Shown here one piece after another: positions 9,404 to 21,306 of a DNA stretch of 64,000 nucleotides. The notes beneath the pieces are model-generated. The model had not been told where the DNA came from. It saw nothing but the letters and a program-made list of their open reading frames with translations, and searched no databases. How positions within the stretch are numbered: position 1 is the first letter of the stretch; each line of letters starts with the position of its first letter. Origin of the DNA: Brasenia schreberi (taxonomy: Eukaryota; Streptophyta; Magnoliopsida; Nymphaeales; Cabombaceae); contig JAYKKT010000091.1 of NCBI GenBank assembly GCA_036023115.1, positions 31,951,501 through 32,015,500 of the forward strand, in the 5' to 3' direction. The translations under genes were made by a program, and so were the position numbers.

Positions 9404-12400
9404 ATGGCGCTGAGGGCAGCTACGGCGGCCAGGACAAGCGGTTTCCGGCGACTATTCTCCATCTCAGCCTTCTCTCCGCCTCCTCCAGCCACTCCTCCTC
9501 CGCCTCCGGCAGATCCCTCCACCAATCTCTTCGTGTCAGGCACGTTTCTCTGCTCTCCCTCTTATTTTCTTGTTCCTCACTCTTGCAAAAGCAAAGACCC
9601 ATCTTTTTTTTTTACGGATTCGGGTGTTTAACGATTTGTGATTATCTTCCTTCATCGAGAGTAGGGTCTAGGTGTTGGTTTCTTTGTTTCTTTCTGGCGC
9701 CTTTATTTGATTTTGCAAGAAATTATTTGATCTTGGATTTTGTATGGTGCAAGACTTATGTATGGTTGCGATTAATGTGTTTTTTCGCTTATTTCAAGCT
9801 TTTTGCGTGTTCGATATCAGATTTAAGATCGCTTTCCCGATTGTATTTTTCTTCGTAATAGTTTCTTTTGGGGTATCCAATAGCTAATACGATATGAGCC
9901 TTGTTTCATGCTTGGTGGTCTCTCCTTTTTGCTTGGGTGTTCTCTCGTAATCTTCCAAATTGGAATCTCTTGTGGATTCGTCAGGAAGTCGAGTTCTAAG
10001 ATGAATAAGAAAATCGAAAGGAAAAAAACTTCTTTTCGTGTTTGATGATTGACTGAGAATTTTTGGCACGGCCTTCGTTCATTTTTTGGGGCAACTTGCT
10101 GGTTTAGTCTTTAGTGAAATACATCCTAATATGTAAAAAGATTTAAAGGAGAGTATAGTAGACATACAACGATATGGTGACTGAATCATGACGTTGAAAT
10201 TAGTGTTAGGAGCAGAGGTTTTGAATATAGTTTGTGCTTACGCACCCCCAGTAGGACTAGAAGATAGGATAAAGACTGTTTTTTGGGAAGAGTTAGATAA
10301 GGTGTTTCAAAAGATTCCACAAAGGGAGATGATTTGTTTAGGAGGAGATTTAAATGGACATGTCGGTAAAGAGGCATTAGGATATCAAGGGATTCATGGA
10401 AACTTTGGTTTTGGGGATATAAACGAGGAACGTAGGGAGATTTTAAATTTTGCTATGGTATTTGATCTCTTTATAGTCAATACAATCTTCAAAAAAATGA
10501 GATGAACATTTAATTACTTATAAGAGTGGCTTATCACAAACACAAATTGATTACTTTATTTGTAGAAAAAAAGATAGAGCGTGTTGTAAAGATTGAAAGG
10601 TAATTCCACGAGAAAGCTTAACCACCCAACATCGACTTTTAGTTATGGATTTACACATAAAAAATGGACAAAGAAGAAAAGAGTGCATCGAGCTATTCGG
10701 ACTAAATGGTGGAACCTCAAAAGCGACAAAGAAGATATATTTAAACATAAAGTCCTTCAAGGAGATGTTTGGAATTATGTTGGCACACCCTGTGATATGT
10801 GGAACAATATGGCTATACATATTAGGAAAGTGGCAAAAGATGTGTTAGGGGTATCTAAGGGAGGTGTACCGACACAAAAAGAAGCTTGGTGGTGGAGTGA
10901 AGTAGTACAAAATAAAATCAAGGCAAAGAGGGCATGTTACAAATTACATTATGCTAAGAAAACTAGTGAAACTTTAGAAGCTTATAAGAAAGCAAAGAAG
11001 GAAGCGAAAAAGGCCGTTAGTGAAGCAAAAGCTAAGATTTGGGAGGACTTATATAAAAAACTCAACTCAAAAGAGGGTGAAAGAAATATTTTTAGGATAG
11101 CTAGGGCTAGATATAAGAAAACTAAAGATCTTAATTATGTTAGATGCATAAAAGATGAGGATGAAAAAATTTCAGTGGCAAATGATGATATAAGAAATAG
11201 ATGGAAAAACTATTTTTATAATCTTTTTAATGAAAATAAAGATGTTAGTATTAGTTTAGGAGATTTAGCCAAGTCAGAAAAGTATATAAACCACAATTTC
11301 TACCGACGTATTCAAAAGAATGAAGTCAAAGAGGCTCTTAAACATATGAAGAGTGGTAAATCTTTAGGACCAGATAATATTCCTATAGAAGTTTGGAAAA
11401 TACTAGGAGAAATAGGAATCACTTGGCTCACAAGACTATTTAATGAAATATGGAAAAACCAGAAGATGCCCGAGGAATGGAGAGCAAGTACACTTATAGC
11501 CATATATAAGAACAAGGGAGACATTCAAAATTGAGCGAATTATCGAGATATCAAGTTAATGAGTCATACTATGAAATTATGGGAAGGAATTATCGAACAT
11601 AGATTAGGACAAGTATCAAGTACAACAGAGAACCAATTTGGATTCATGTCAGGTAGATCTACTATTGAAGCGATTCACCTTTTGAGACGTCTTATGGAAC
11701 ATTTTAGAGCAAAAAAGAAAGAATATTTATTGATCTAGAAAAAGCTTATGATAGGGTATCGAGGGAGGTTCTTTGGAGAACGTTGGAAAAAAGAGGTATC
11801 CCATTGACATATATTAACCTTATAAGAGACATGTATGATGGTGCAAAAACATGTGTGAGGACTCATGAAGGAACGACAGACTTCTTTGAAGTTAATATTG
11901 GGTTACATCAAGGATCAACTTTAAGTCCATACTTATTTATAATGGTGATGGATGAGTTAACAAAACATATTCAAGATGAAGTACCTTGGTGTATGTTATT
12001 TGCAGATGACATTGTATTAGTGGAGGAGTCTAAGGAAAAAGTTAATAGAAAATTGGAACTATGGAGAGAAACATTAGAAAGCAAAGGCCTCCGACTTAGT
12101 AGAACAAAGACAGAATATATGGAATGTAAGTTTGATCATTTGGTTACTTCAAAGGACATAGAAATTAAAATTGGCACACGTTGCATTCCCCAAATGGAAA
12201 GTTTTAAATACCTAGGGTCAATTTTTCAGATTGATGGCAGAATTGATGGAGATGTTATTGATGGAGATGTTACACATAGAATAAATGCTGGTTGGTTAAA
12301 ATGGAGAGGAGCATCAGGTATTCTTTGTGATAAGAAGATACCATTAAAATTAAAAGGTAAATATTATAGAGCAGCAATTAGGCCTGCCATGTTTTATGGT

Positions 12401-15400
12401 TCTGAGTGTTGGGCAGTTAATCATCAACATGTACAAAAGATGACTGTGACAGAAATGAAGATGTTGAGATGGATGAATGGTCATACAAGAAAAGACCGTA
12501 TACATAATGAGGTTTTTAGGAACAAATTAGGAATGGCACCAATAGAGGATAAAATGAGAGAACATCGTTTAAGATGGTTTGGACATATAGAAAGAAGATC
12601 AAAAGAAGAACCTGTAAGAAGGTTAGAAAAACTAAATTTGGAAAGTATTAAAAGAGGTAGAGGACAACCACAAAAGTGTTGGAAAGAAACAATAAAGAAT
12701 GATCTAGCTTATTGGGAGTTAACTGCTAACATGGCACATGATAGGGATATGTGGAAACAAAGAATCCATGTAGCTTACCTTGTCTAGTATGGGAAAAGGC
12801 TTAGCTATTGTTGTTGTTATGTAATCTTCTGCTTAAGCAGTAACTACCGCTTACAAATGCTCATAATAACCGTTTCTTTGGTTTAAAAGTTCAGGTTATG
12901 CTTGTTTCATGCCTATAGTTTGCGGGTGAGATATTGGTTGTTGTGATCTTTGATTATCTATTGTTGTCAATAATGGTGGGTAACTTTGTGATACTCTGTT
13001 AACCTACTCTGAGCTATGTCAAACCCAAATTGTTATTGCAATCTAGCTATTTTCTGTCTTGCCTGCTTTAATATGAAAGTTGCGCTTAGATATGCTCGTT
13101 GAAGTGCTCGTCTAAAACCCAAATTGTTACTATTATTACTTTTCTAAGTTAACAATTCCGTCTTGCCTACAATCAAGCTTCTACCAATCTTAGTGCTAAA
13201 AAGTAATAATAGTAAGTTCATTAATGTTCTAGATATAATGATATGTTTGTCGACTTTTTTTAATCTTTCTGTATTCCCAATTTACAGTTTGTCTCGAGCA
13301 GACTCTAGGGTTTCATTTTCTATTTTTGTTTATTTATAATAATAATTTTAGTAATTTTTTTATTGATTTAAATGAGCTTTTGAAGTCTTTGCCTTATTTG
13401 GAGGTGGTTAACTGATTTCGTATATTGAAGCTGCATTGCCAGGAGTTCTTTGTTTTTTAATTTTTAATAAATAACGTGGCATATAATAAAATTATAAAAT
13501 TATATATTTGATTGTTACCGGTTCAATCTCAGTTTCACCACTATCGAACCTCATTTTAGTGAACCAGGGCCTTCCTCGACTCATACTAGTCTGGTTTTTT
13601 TAACATAGGATGTTGAAAAATGATACCTTTGAGTTTGAGAAGGATATAAACGATCAAGATCAACTAAATAATCTTCAAGATCATCACTACTTTCAGCTTC
13701 AAAATCAAAATCATCATCCCTTTGTTTGTTGTCCTTCCAAATTAATCCATTGAATGTCTTCGTCAGTTAGATGTGTATTTGCTTTGCTATCTTCCATAAT
13801 CCACTTCTCAAAGATATCAAAATTGTCCATACTTATTGGATCAAATTGGTTCTCCTTCCTATTTAATTTTGTTAATTGCTTGCAAGAAAGATAAATAAAT
13901 AACATTAATAATAAAATAAAATATTGAATTGAATACTTAATTAGTAACTAATCATTTATTAGCTTTGTCGGAGCCATATGTTGCAACGGATTAAAACTAG
14001 GTTATTGAGTCACTTATGTTCCAACCAATTGTGCTTTTTTGTGTGGATATGTTCAAAGCAGTGTTATCCGTATCACATCATGGGAAGCCACGATATGATA
14101 TGGTATCATACAATATGGCCTGTATAGCTCGTATCGTACTATACGGGCGATACGCCAAAAAATTTAATTTTTTTTCAATTTTAATTTTTTTTTTTTGCAG
14201 GTTTTTGGCCTCTCTTCACTTCTCTCCAAGGCATCCTCTGGTATGCTTGTTTGGGATTGCAAGCCGTGTAATTAACATGTAAATTCGGGTTAGTTTGTAA
14301 GAAATTTATTGAATAAGAATAATTTATGAACAAATAAAAATGTGAAAATCATTTTCCTTTCTGATGTCAACTTTTAGGTATATTTCTGTTATCAGTTTCT
14401 AATTTCATGAAATCGCAAACAATGAAGAACAATTTGGTTATCTTAGTTCATTGAGTGGGCATTTCACAACTTCACTATTTTAGGGTTCACCTTACATGAC
14501 TTCCATTGAGTTGAATACATGACTTCCATTGAGTTGAACATGATCACCGTGCGTGAGGCTTAACTCAATCTCTCAAGTGAGATCAGAAGTAATAATCAGA
14601 TTACTTGATTTTAACCCACAACATCCATCTATCATCCTTGAGTTTCAAACCACTTCAAGCATTAGTTAAAAAGCTAGTCTCCAGGAAGAGAAAAAGAGGA
14701 TATCAAGTAACAATATCACATCATTGGGGTGTCATAGACTCAATAATCAAAGAAATGGAGCTCATTGTTTTGCTCACATATGGAAATTAGCAAATATGCC
14801 AACTACATGAACAAAGATAGCAGTTTGTTAATTTTGATATATTAGATTAGTGGATTATGGAAGATAACAAAGAAAATGCGCTCCTAAGTCCCAATCGAAG
14901 AAGACATTGCATGGATTAATTTGGAAGGAGGGCAACAACATCATGAAGGAGATGAAAATTTTGATTTTGAAGCAGAAGGTGGTGAGAAACATTGAATCTT
15001 CGTCAAGGAGAAGATAAAGATTATTTAGCTAATGATCCTGATACAAATTTACAATATGTAAATGTAAATGTATTTCATTTTTTGCTTCAAAATATGTAAT
15101 TTTTTTTTAATTGTTCAATGGTGAATGATCAATTGCATTATATGAATTCTTTGTAATTACCAGATTTTTCCTATTTTTTTGGATTTTTACTAATTTTTAA
15201 ATATTTTTTCTATTATTTAAATATTAAAGTACGATACTGTATGATACGATACACTACGATACGATACGCCTGTATTATGGAGCAAAATGATACACGATAT
15301 GATACGCGTCGAACAACACTGGCTCAAAGACACTCCAATTCTTTTCACAACTAGTTCCACTAAAGGTTTGGCTTAGAACTTTATTGCAAAATCCTTCAGG

Positions 15401-18400
15401 ATGAGATCTAGACAATGGGTTGCACATGATGTCCAATAAGAAGTCTCATAAATATCAACTAACTCCTTTCCATTTGTTTTATAGTTAACTGCATTATCTG
15501 TAATTAATTAGACTATATTTTCAAGCCCAATCACCTTATCAAATTCTTGTCTTATAACCTCTACAGTGCAATATGTCGTTCCTCTAAACATGTCTAGGAA
15601 TCTCAAAAACATAAGTCCTTTAGGACAATAGACAAGAAAATTTAACAAAGTCATTCATCGCCTATTTGTCTGTTTGTATGCCATGACAGTGCATCCCGTC
15701 TCCTTCCATTATTCTCTTAAAGTTGAACACTATTTTTTGACTTCAAGAGTAATCTTATGACTCTTATCTAATAGTTTTTATCAACTTTTGATAAGTTGGT
15801 ATCTTATACCTTGGACCAATGTTAGCAATGACATATGCCATTGCTTGAAAATGAAAAGAATTTGTTTCATTAAATAGAAGACATTGATCATAAAAGCATC
15901 TCCCCACTACCTACTCATGCAATTGCTCTAAAGCCTTAGTAGTACGAATTTCAAATTCTAAGCATCTTTTTTAAAAGCTTTATGTTTAAATATATCTTTT
16001 TCTCAATTTTGATGTTTCACTATTTAGTTTGAATAACCCTATATACTCTTTTTTTCTTTATCCATTTTTTTATTAAAAAGTCTATAACTAAACGTTGATG
16101 TTGGATAGTTAAGCTTTTTCTTGGAATTACTTTGCAATCTTTACAATATTATCTTATCTTTTTTCTTACAAACAAAATAGTTAATTTGTGTTTGTAACAA
16201 GTCATTAAGTAATAAAAACACTCATCTTGTTTTTTTTAAAATTGTATTAGCTATAAGGAGATCATATGTCATAGCAAAATTTAAAATCTCCCGATCTTTC
16301 TTATTTAAATCCTCACAACCATAGTTTCTATTAATACCTTATGTCTTTACCGACATGTTCATTTATGGAATTCTTTGAATTACCTTATCTAACTCATCTC
16401 TCTTTGTGGAATTCTTTGAATCACCTTATCTAACACTTCAAAAATCATCTTTTTATACTATCTTCTAATAGTACTTAGGATGCATATGCACAAACTATAT
16501 TTAAAGGTTTTACTTTTAATACTAATTTTACTATCATAATTAAGTTGTTATATCATTTAAATCTTTATTTATAATAATACCAACTATATTTCGAGCCTTT
16601 CTTATTATTTAAAACTTGTATTCTCAATCTCATGCTTTTTCTCCAACTTACTTTGTTTCTTATAAACATAGAATGTGAATCTTTTTCATAATCATAGAAT
16701 ATACCACATTCATTTGCCTGCCAATCAATTTTTCGATATAATAAGTATCAATACAAATCTTATTATTTAAGACTAGCTTCTTTACCTCTCACATTCATGC
16801 AAGCTGCAAATGCGGAAACTTTCTATAATTTTTTCATTATATTCAGACGGACAATGTAGTGTGATTAACTTATTTACTCGCACTTATTGATAGATATGGA
16901 AACCTTTTGTACAATTGATTCACTACATCCGGATGAAGAGCTAGAAACTCTAGCTTACTTTTCATTATATTTGGGCTCTGCATTATGTTGTTAAGAGGGG
17001 ATGTCCTCACGCAATGCTCATAATTTATAGAATTCATTGTAGGTAAATCTGATAAAGTTTTATGTTGGTTGTGAGAAGCCTAACGCAACTCTCTTCTTTT
17101 ATATGGGCTTGAAACCGGTCATGCAAAATTGATTCCTTACATGGTATGGTACAATATGTGTGTAGCGATACTCCATAAAAGACAAGGTCTAACACTATGA
17201 ATAGGGCTTCGTGGAGTGTGGATCACCCTTGCATGGCCAATCTCAAAACCGGATAAAGGACGAGGGTTGCGTTAGGCTTCCGAAAGTCAACGTAAAACAT
17301 TGTCAGACTTATTTATCATGGATTTTACAAATTATGATACGGCTGTGTGAAAACAAAGAATCCATGTAGTTGACCCCATCTAGTATGGGAAAAGGCTTAG
17401 TTGTTGTTGTTGTTAAAATACTTAAGTTAGTAATTGTTTAAGTTTTGTAATGATGTTTGAGAGTTATATATGTTTATTATGAAATGTTTACAATCTTAAA
17501 TTGATTTGTATTCTTCTAACAGTTGACATTTATTGTATATTTTGAAATTATTTTTTAATTGTTACATATCTAAAGCTTATTCTGCTTAATTGGTACTACT
17601 GACATATCTTGTTGAAGTTGGAAAGTTGGTCCCACACATGTTGAAGTTTCTTTTCTGAGATACAATGCCTTCTATTTTACCTTTTCTCACACTAAGTGGG
17701 GTCGGCTAGAGGGTGCAACACGACGAGTTCTAGGAGGTCACTGTCCTAGTGCTATTCTCATGGAAGCATGCTTAACATTGGAGTCCGGATAGGATCCTGT
17801 GTATTCATGCTCTAAAGGTCACACCCTTTAAAGACCCGGCAAAGTTTTATGCTGGCCCTACGTCTACATAATGCAACCTCCTTTATCCAAGCTTGGGAAA
17901 GGCCATGCATCCTCACTGTTTGGGTATGCTACACATATTGACATTTTTTATGGTTTTTCTTTTTGCAATGCGATGTGTTTCATTTTGAACTGTGTAGGCT
18001 AACATTTCAGATTTACCAAGTCCAAGTAAGTGGACATTGCTAAATTAGTTCAGAAAGTTTTGACAGGGATTGCGTGTTCAATCTTGCTTCTTTTGCAGGG
18101 CTTAGCAAGCGAACCACAACAGAGAAACTCAGAGAAGCATTCTCCAAATTCGGTCAAGTAGTCAATGGTGTGTCCTTGTAATTAAAAATCATAGACCTTT
18201 CTTTCTCCGAACTTTAAAGTGTTAATATTCCATAATTTTGTTTGGCCTTTGCAGCAAGGGTTGTCACAGACAGGATTTCTGGTTATTCTAAGGGCTTTGG
18301 TTTTGTTAGATATGCCACCTTAGACGAAGCGGCTGAAGGAATAAAAGGAATGGATGGCAAGGTGAGAAAACAGTTAAATCCGGATGCTTTATGGTTTTGG

Positions 18401-21306
18401 AATATAAATAAAGGAGTTGCCTAGTCCTGGGAGAGCGCATTATTTCTTTTCGTACATTTCTTTTATCGCCGGTCAAACTATGACATGTTCTAAACATTAC
18501 AATTACAAGATCACTTCCAAAATGTGACAAATTTCTGGTTGTGCCAACAACTGGAAATGCATACCGTATTTTGGTGATTGTTTTGTCACATTTCTTTAGC
18601 ACATTACTGTTTGACAGAAGCGCCACAAGATGCGTATGCATTCTTGTTCTGCTCTGCACCTCTGTAGATAGATGTTTCTTTCTATCAGTGAAAAGAGGAT
18701 ACTTGCTCATGCAGGCAGATGAAGAGTTAAGTTTTATTTCACTGAACCTAATAGTATGTTGCTAAATATCACTTTCTAGCCCTTTTTTGTAGTCACTATG
18801 TCCCCATGTTTGATTCCTTTCTAAGACCTCAAGTTCTTGCTTCATAGCTAGATACCACTGAGCATATTTATTAGCATCTTCAAAATTTTGTGGAATGTAA
18901 GTAGAGTTGACATTTGTAGCAAAACATTTATATCTAGGAGATGAATTTTCAAGATAAATATACTTACTAATAGGATAAGTACATGTTCTCTTACCTTAGT
19001 ACAATAGGCAAGTTCATAACATATTCTTCATCTTGCATATTGACCTCTTGAGGACCTGAGGGAGTGTACGTACATTCTTCGGTTGTGATAGTCTCTTCCA
19101 TCGGTAGAGCTATTCTTCTCTCTTGTGTGACATATGTCTTTTTCTTTGTTTCTGGTTTCTTGTTTATCTCACCTCTTTTCACATGATCTTCAGTTTCTTC
19201 TTCACTGATGTAGTCTGAAATTACTGGCCTGACATGTGATGATTCTTCAACAACCCTATTCTCCCCTTCATTTCATAGTAAAACTTAGACTCGTGAAAAG
19301 ATACATCAATAGTAGTATAGAACTTCTTATTAAATAGATAATAACGGTATCCTTTCTGGAATGGGGTGTATCCAACAAATAGACAATTAACAACTCTGGA
19401 ATCTAATTTATCTCTCATCTGAGAATGAATATGGATGTAAGAAACACACTCAAATACCTTAGGTTGAATATGAAAAGCTTTGTAACTAGGATGAAGCATT
19501 ATAAATGGAGATTTACCATCTAAGATAGTAGATGGGGCTCTATTGATCAAATATACTGTTGTAAGAATTACCTCTTCCCATTGGTATTTAGGTGAATGGG
19601 AACCCTCTTCCCATTGGTATTTAGGTGAATGGGAACCCAAGACTACGGTTCTTGCAACCTTCAAAATATATCGGTTCTTCCTTTCTACCACTCTATTTTG
19701 TTAGAGAGAATTTGTGCATGTGGTTCGATGAATAATCTCCTTACTATTCCAATAATTCTTGAGAGTAGAGGACATAAATTCACCCCATTATCATAAGTTT
19801 GAAATTGATTCTCAACTCACTTATGAAATGAATGAATTAAAGATTCTAACCTCATTCTTAGATTTCATCAAATAAATAATTGTAAATCTTGAATAATCAT
19901 CAATAAAAATGACAAAGTAGTGGTGACCTGTAATAGCGAAAGTTGAGCATGGGTCGCATACATCATAATGAACTATTTCAAAAGGTTTCATTTTCTCTAG
20001 TCGCTTTTTTGAAAAGAGTTTCTCACATGTTTAACACGTTGACACACATCACATTAAAGATTAATATTTTCCAAACTTACACATATATCAAGTAGAACAA
20101 TTTTCAACTTAGATAAAGGTAAATGTCCTAATCTAGTATGTCACAAGGCTAGATCTTCGAGTCTTCTATCTAGTCATGACACCATGTGCTTTCATATGAT
20201 GACCCTTTTTCTCTATAAGGTATAACCCCTCTTGAGACTACCATGTCCAAAGGTTTCTTTTGTCTTTAGGTCATGAAACACAAAACCTGAAGATAGAAAG
20301 GTAAATTAATATTTTCCAAACTTACGCATATATCATCAGGTAGGACAATTCTCAACTTAGATAAAGGTAAATGTCCTAATCTAGTATGTCACAAGGCTAG
20401 ATCTTCAAGTCTTCTATCTAGTCATGACACCATGTGCTTTCATACGATGACCCTTTTTCTCCAGGAAATATAACCCCTTCTTGAGACTACCATGTCCAAA
20501 GGTTTCTCATTGCTCACCAAAGAACCGACAGATAATAAATTCATTGGAATATCAAGCACATGTAAAACTAGTATAATAGTTCTAAACATTAATTTCAAAT
20601 TCCCTTTTTCCAGCTACTGGAATATAAGAGTCATGTGGCAGTCGAACCTGTTCATCTGTAGATAGTTTTTCATGTTCATAAATATCATGACTACTTCCTA
20701 CCATATGATCTGAAGTTCTAAATCAATTATCCAAACACGAAATCCAAAAAAACATGTGTTATCGAATTCGTAGTTGGAGTTCCTTTCTCTTGACATTGCA
20801 GCAACAATTGATCCTTGATGCGCAGTAGATATGTTTGCTGTGTTGTTGAGTCAACTCTCTATTCTTTCCAATATTTTCATGATAAGTGTGAGTGTTGAGT
20901 TGTTCCCTTTTTCAGTTTTCTTTTCTAAGGTACTTACAATATAAGCTTTGTTTTTAAATTGAGAAGGTTTACCAACAAGATCCCAATATTGTTCTATTGT
21001 ATGTCTATTTTTCTCAGTGAGTGCATTTTAGCTTGTCTTTTTCGTTTCCTTGGAGGGCACCACGTCCTCTTCCTCTTGTAATAGGATATCCCTACCTCTT
21101 CTACTCTGTGGAGCTCCTCTACCAATAAAGACTGTTTTTAATGAAATCACTAATATAATGCTTATGATTTTTTTTCTGTGCAGTTTCTTGACGGATGGGT
21201 TATATTTGCTGAGTATGCAAGGCCTAGACAGCCCACACCAGCTACTAATGAAGCCTCGTCAGCTTTTCAGCAAGGTCAATTTGATAGAAGGAACGGTGGC
21301 TTTTAA
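9404..21306 (+). CDS. Small organellar RRM RNA-binding protein, 4 exons, 144 aa
   Basis: Exons are 9404-9539, 18099-18167, 18255-18361 and 21184-21306 (TAA), joining in frame to 144 residues. Residues 1-36 form a likely mitochondrial or plastid presequence ([14 protein letters not shown], then a proline run). One RRM follows, with RNP2 LFVSGL at 42-47 and RNP1 KGFGFVRY at 81-88, ending in [12 protein letters not shown] (109-120) and a short Q/G tail. This resembles single-RRM organellar proteins of the small RNA-binding protein 11 / At5g54580 (ORRM2-like) type, which bind organelle transcripts and in some cases affect RNA editing; the exact orthologue is uncertain. Introns 2 and 3 are GT-AG. 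Intron 1 (9540-18098, 8559 bp) needs a GC donor (CAG then GCACGT). Introns 1 and 3 are packed with transposons, yet all exons are intact. The PPR gene lies divergently upstream. Confidence 0.88.
10150..12820 (+). mobile_element. RTE-type LINE, 5'-truncated, inside intron 1 of the RRM gene
   Basis: It is in the same orientation as the host gene. It starts mid-endonuclease at about 10150 (frame reads [11 protein letters not shown]) and ends with ATTGTTGTTGTT, the simple (TTG)n tail typical of plant RTE LINEs. A 7-bp TATGTAA occurs at 10130-10136 and 12818-12824 and could be a short target duplication. It carries endonuclease and reverse transcriptase pieces (next entry). Related fragments occur at 15965-16365, 17343-17416, 38717-39840 and 48920-49246. 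Confidence 0.85.
10155..12787 (+). pseudogene. LINE ORF2: AP endonuclease plus reverse transcriptase, broken
   Basis: The endonuclease C-terminal half is at 10188-10505 ([38 protein letters not shown]). It is broken near 10500, where the phrase that is open in the fragment at 49098 shifts frame. A linker and reverse transcriptase N-part run 10593-11534 ([35 protein letters not shown]), ending in TGA at 11532 where relatives have a cysteine codon. A frameshift near 11715 precedes 11783-12787, which carries [20 protein letters not shown], the catalytic LFADDIVL, and the C-terminal region ending [14 protein letters not shown]1 is absent. At least three lesions make it inactive. Confidence 0.85.
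12821..13590. other. Intron 1 sequence without recognised element
   Basis: AT-rich intron DNA with poly-T tracts lies between the LINE and the nested hATs. No coding sequence or repeat boundary is recognised. Confidence 0.4.
13600..15960 (-). mobile_element. Outer hAT copy, minus strand, internally deleted and split by another hAT
   Basis: On the minus strand the transposase C-terminus is at 13905-13714 ([20 protein letters not shown]) and the dimerisation region at 14058-13970 ([15 protein letters not shown]). It resumes beyond the inner element at 15330 with NWSV and LKDFA text, jumps by an internal deletion at about 15390 to the CAAHC-like block ([13 protein letters not shown]), and then runs through the [12 protein letters not shown] region to about 15960. 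Frames carry stops. Its N-terminal end is replaced by a LINE fragment at about 15965. The family is the same as the copy at 2341-5582. Confidence 0.8.
14059..15321 (+). mobile_element. Inner non-autonomous hAT with 8-bp target duplication
   Basis: It starts CAGTGTTATCCGTATCAC and ends GTCGAACAACACTG. It is flanked by GTTCAAAG (14051-14058) and GCTCAAAG (15322-15329), which match at 7 of 8 positions, the 8-bp duplication expected of hAT insertion. CGATACG-type subterminal motifs lie at 14095-14155 and 15230-15310. The interior keeps only a remnant of the acidic transposase C-terminus (about 14840-15055, NLEGGQQ-like) and poly-T DNA, so it cannot mobilise itself. It sits within the dimerisation-domain region of the outer, opposite-strand hAT. 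Confidence 0.88.
15965..16365 (-). mobile_element. RTE LINE fragment (endonuclease to linker), minus strand
   Basis: On the minus strand from 16365 it reads like the LINE at 10355-10750: a shifted GHVG-like start, [18 protein letters not shown] text, then CKK, then PTSTFSY at about 16110, ending near KDIFKHKAF at about 15970. It has frameshifts and is truncated on both sides. It abuts the outer hAT. Confidence 0.7.
16366..17040. other. AT-rich intron 1 sequence, unassigned
   Basis: No gene or named repeat is supported. A direct repeat (GGAATTCTTTGAAT.ACCTTATCTAAC) occurs at about 16368-16395 and 16409-16435. Confidence 0.4.
17045..17315. repeat. Inverted repeat (arms ~85 bp), hairpin-forming
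   Basis: The left arm, about 17045-17130 (GATAAAGTTTTATGTTGG, AGAAGCCTAACGCAACTCTC, CATGCAAAATTG), pairs with the right arm at about 17228-17315, whose complement reads GACAATGTTTTACGTTGAC, GGAAGCCTAACGCAACCCTC and CATGCAAGGG. The loop is about 100 bp. A third, direct copy of the same module is at about 17835-17920. Confidence 0.75.
17343..17416 (+). mobile_element. RTE LINE 3' end scrap
   Basis: AAACAAAGAATCCATGTAGTTGACC followed by CTAGTATGGGAAAAGGCTTAG and (TTG)n matches the last 75 bp of the LINE ending at 12820. Only the extreme 3' end is present, the usual result of 5'-truncated LINE insertion. Confidence 0.8.
17640..17935 (+). repeat. Dispersed repeat with LINE-UTR-like start and the hairpin module
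   Basis: It begins with CACACTAAGTGGGGTCGGCTA, a phrase also seen (GATGGGGTCGGCTACAT) at the 3' end of the LINE at 38755. It then contains GGCAAAGTTTTATGCTGGCC, CATAATGCAACCTCCTTTATCC and GGCCATGCATCC, a third copy of the module in the inverted repeat at 17045-17315. No coding sequence is seen. Confidence 0.5.
18780..21165 (-). mobile_element. Ty1/copia fragment in intron 3 of the RRM gene
   Basis: Read on the minus strand from 21165 it shows a gag zinc-knuckle-like region (about 21060-20960), a protease/integrase region with many stops, the integrase C-terminal part as an open frame at 19691-19221 ([48 protein letters not shown]), and the first part of reverse transcriptase (about 18890-18785, [15 protein letters not shown]), where it stops. 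No LTRs are seen. It ends only about 20 bp before exon 4. It contains a 33-bp and a 245-bp tandem duplication. Confidence 0.8.
20060..20518. repeat. 245-bp tandem duplication within the copia fragment
   Basis: Copy 1 is 20060-20304 and copy 2 starts at 20305. Both start ATTAATATTTTCCAAACTTAC and share GGTAAATGTCCTAATCTAG and CCATGTCCAAAGGTTTCT. There are few differences, so the duplication is younger than much of the surrounding decay. Confidence 0.8.

Noticed and set aside
9420..9858. Open frames around RRM exon 1 and into intron 1 (9420-9602, 9583-9858)
   Set aside because: Shadow and intron frames; the exon must end at 9539 to join the RRM.
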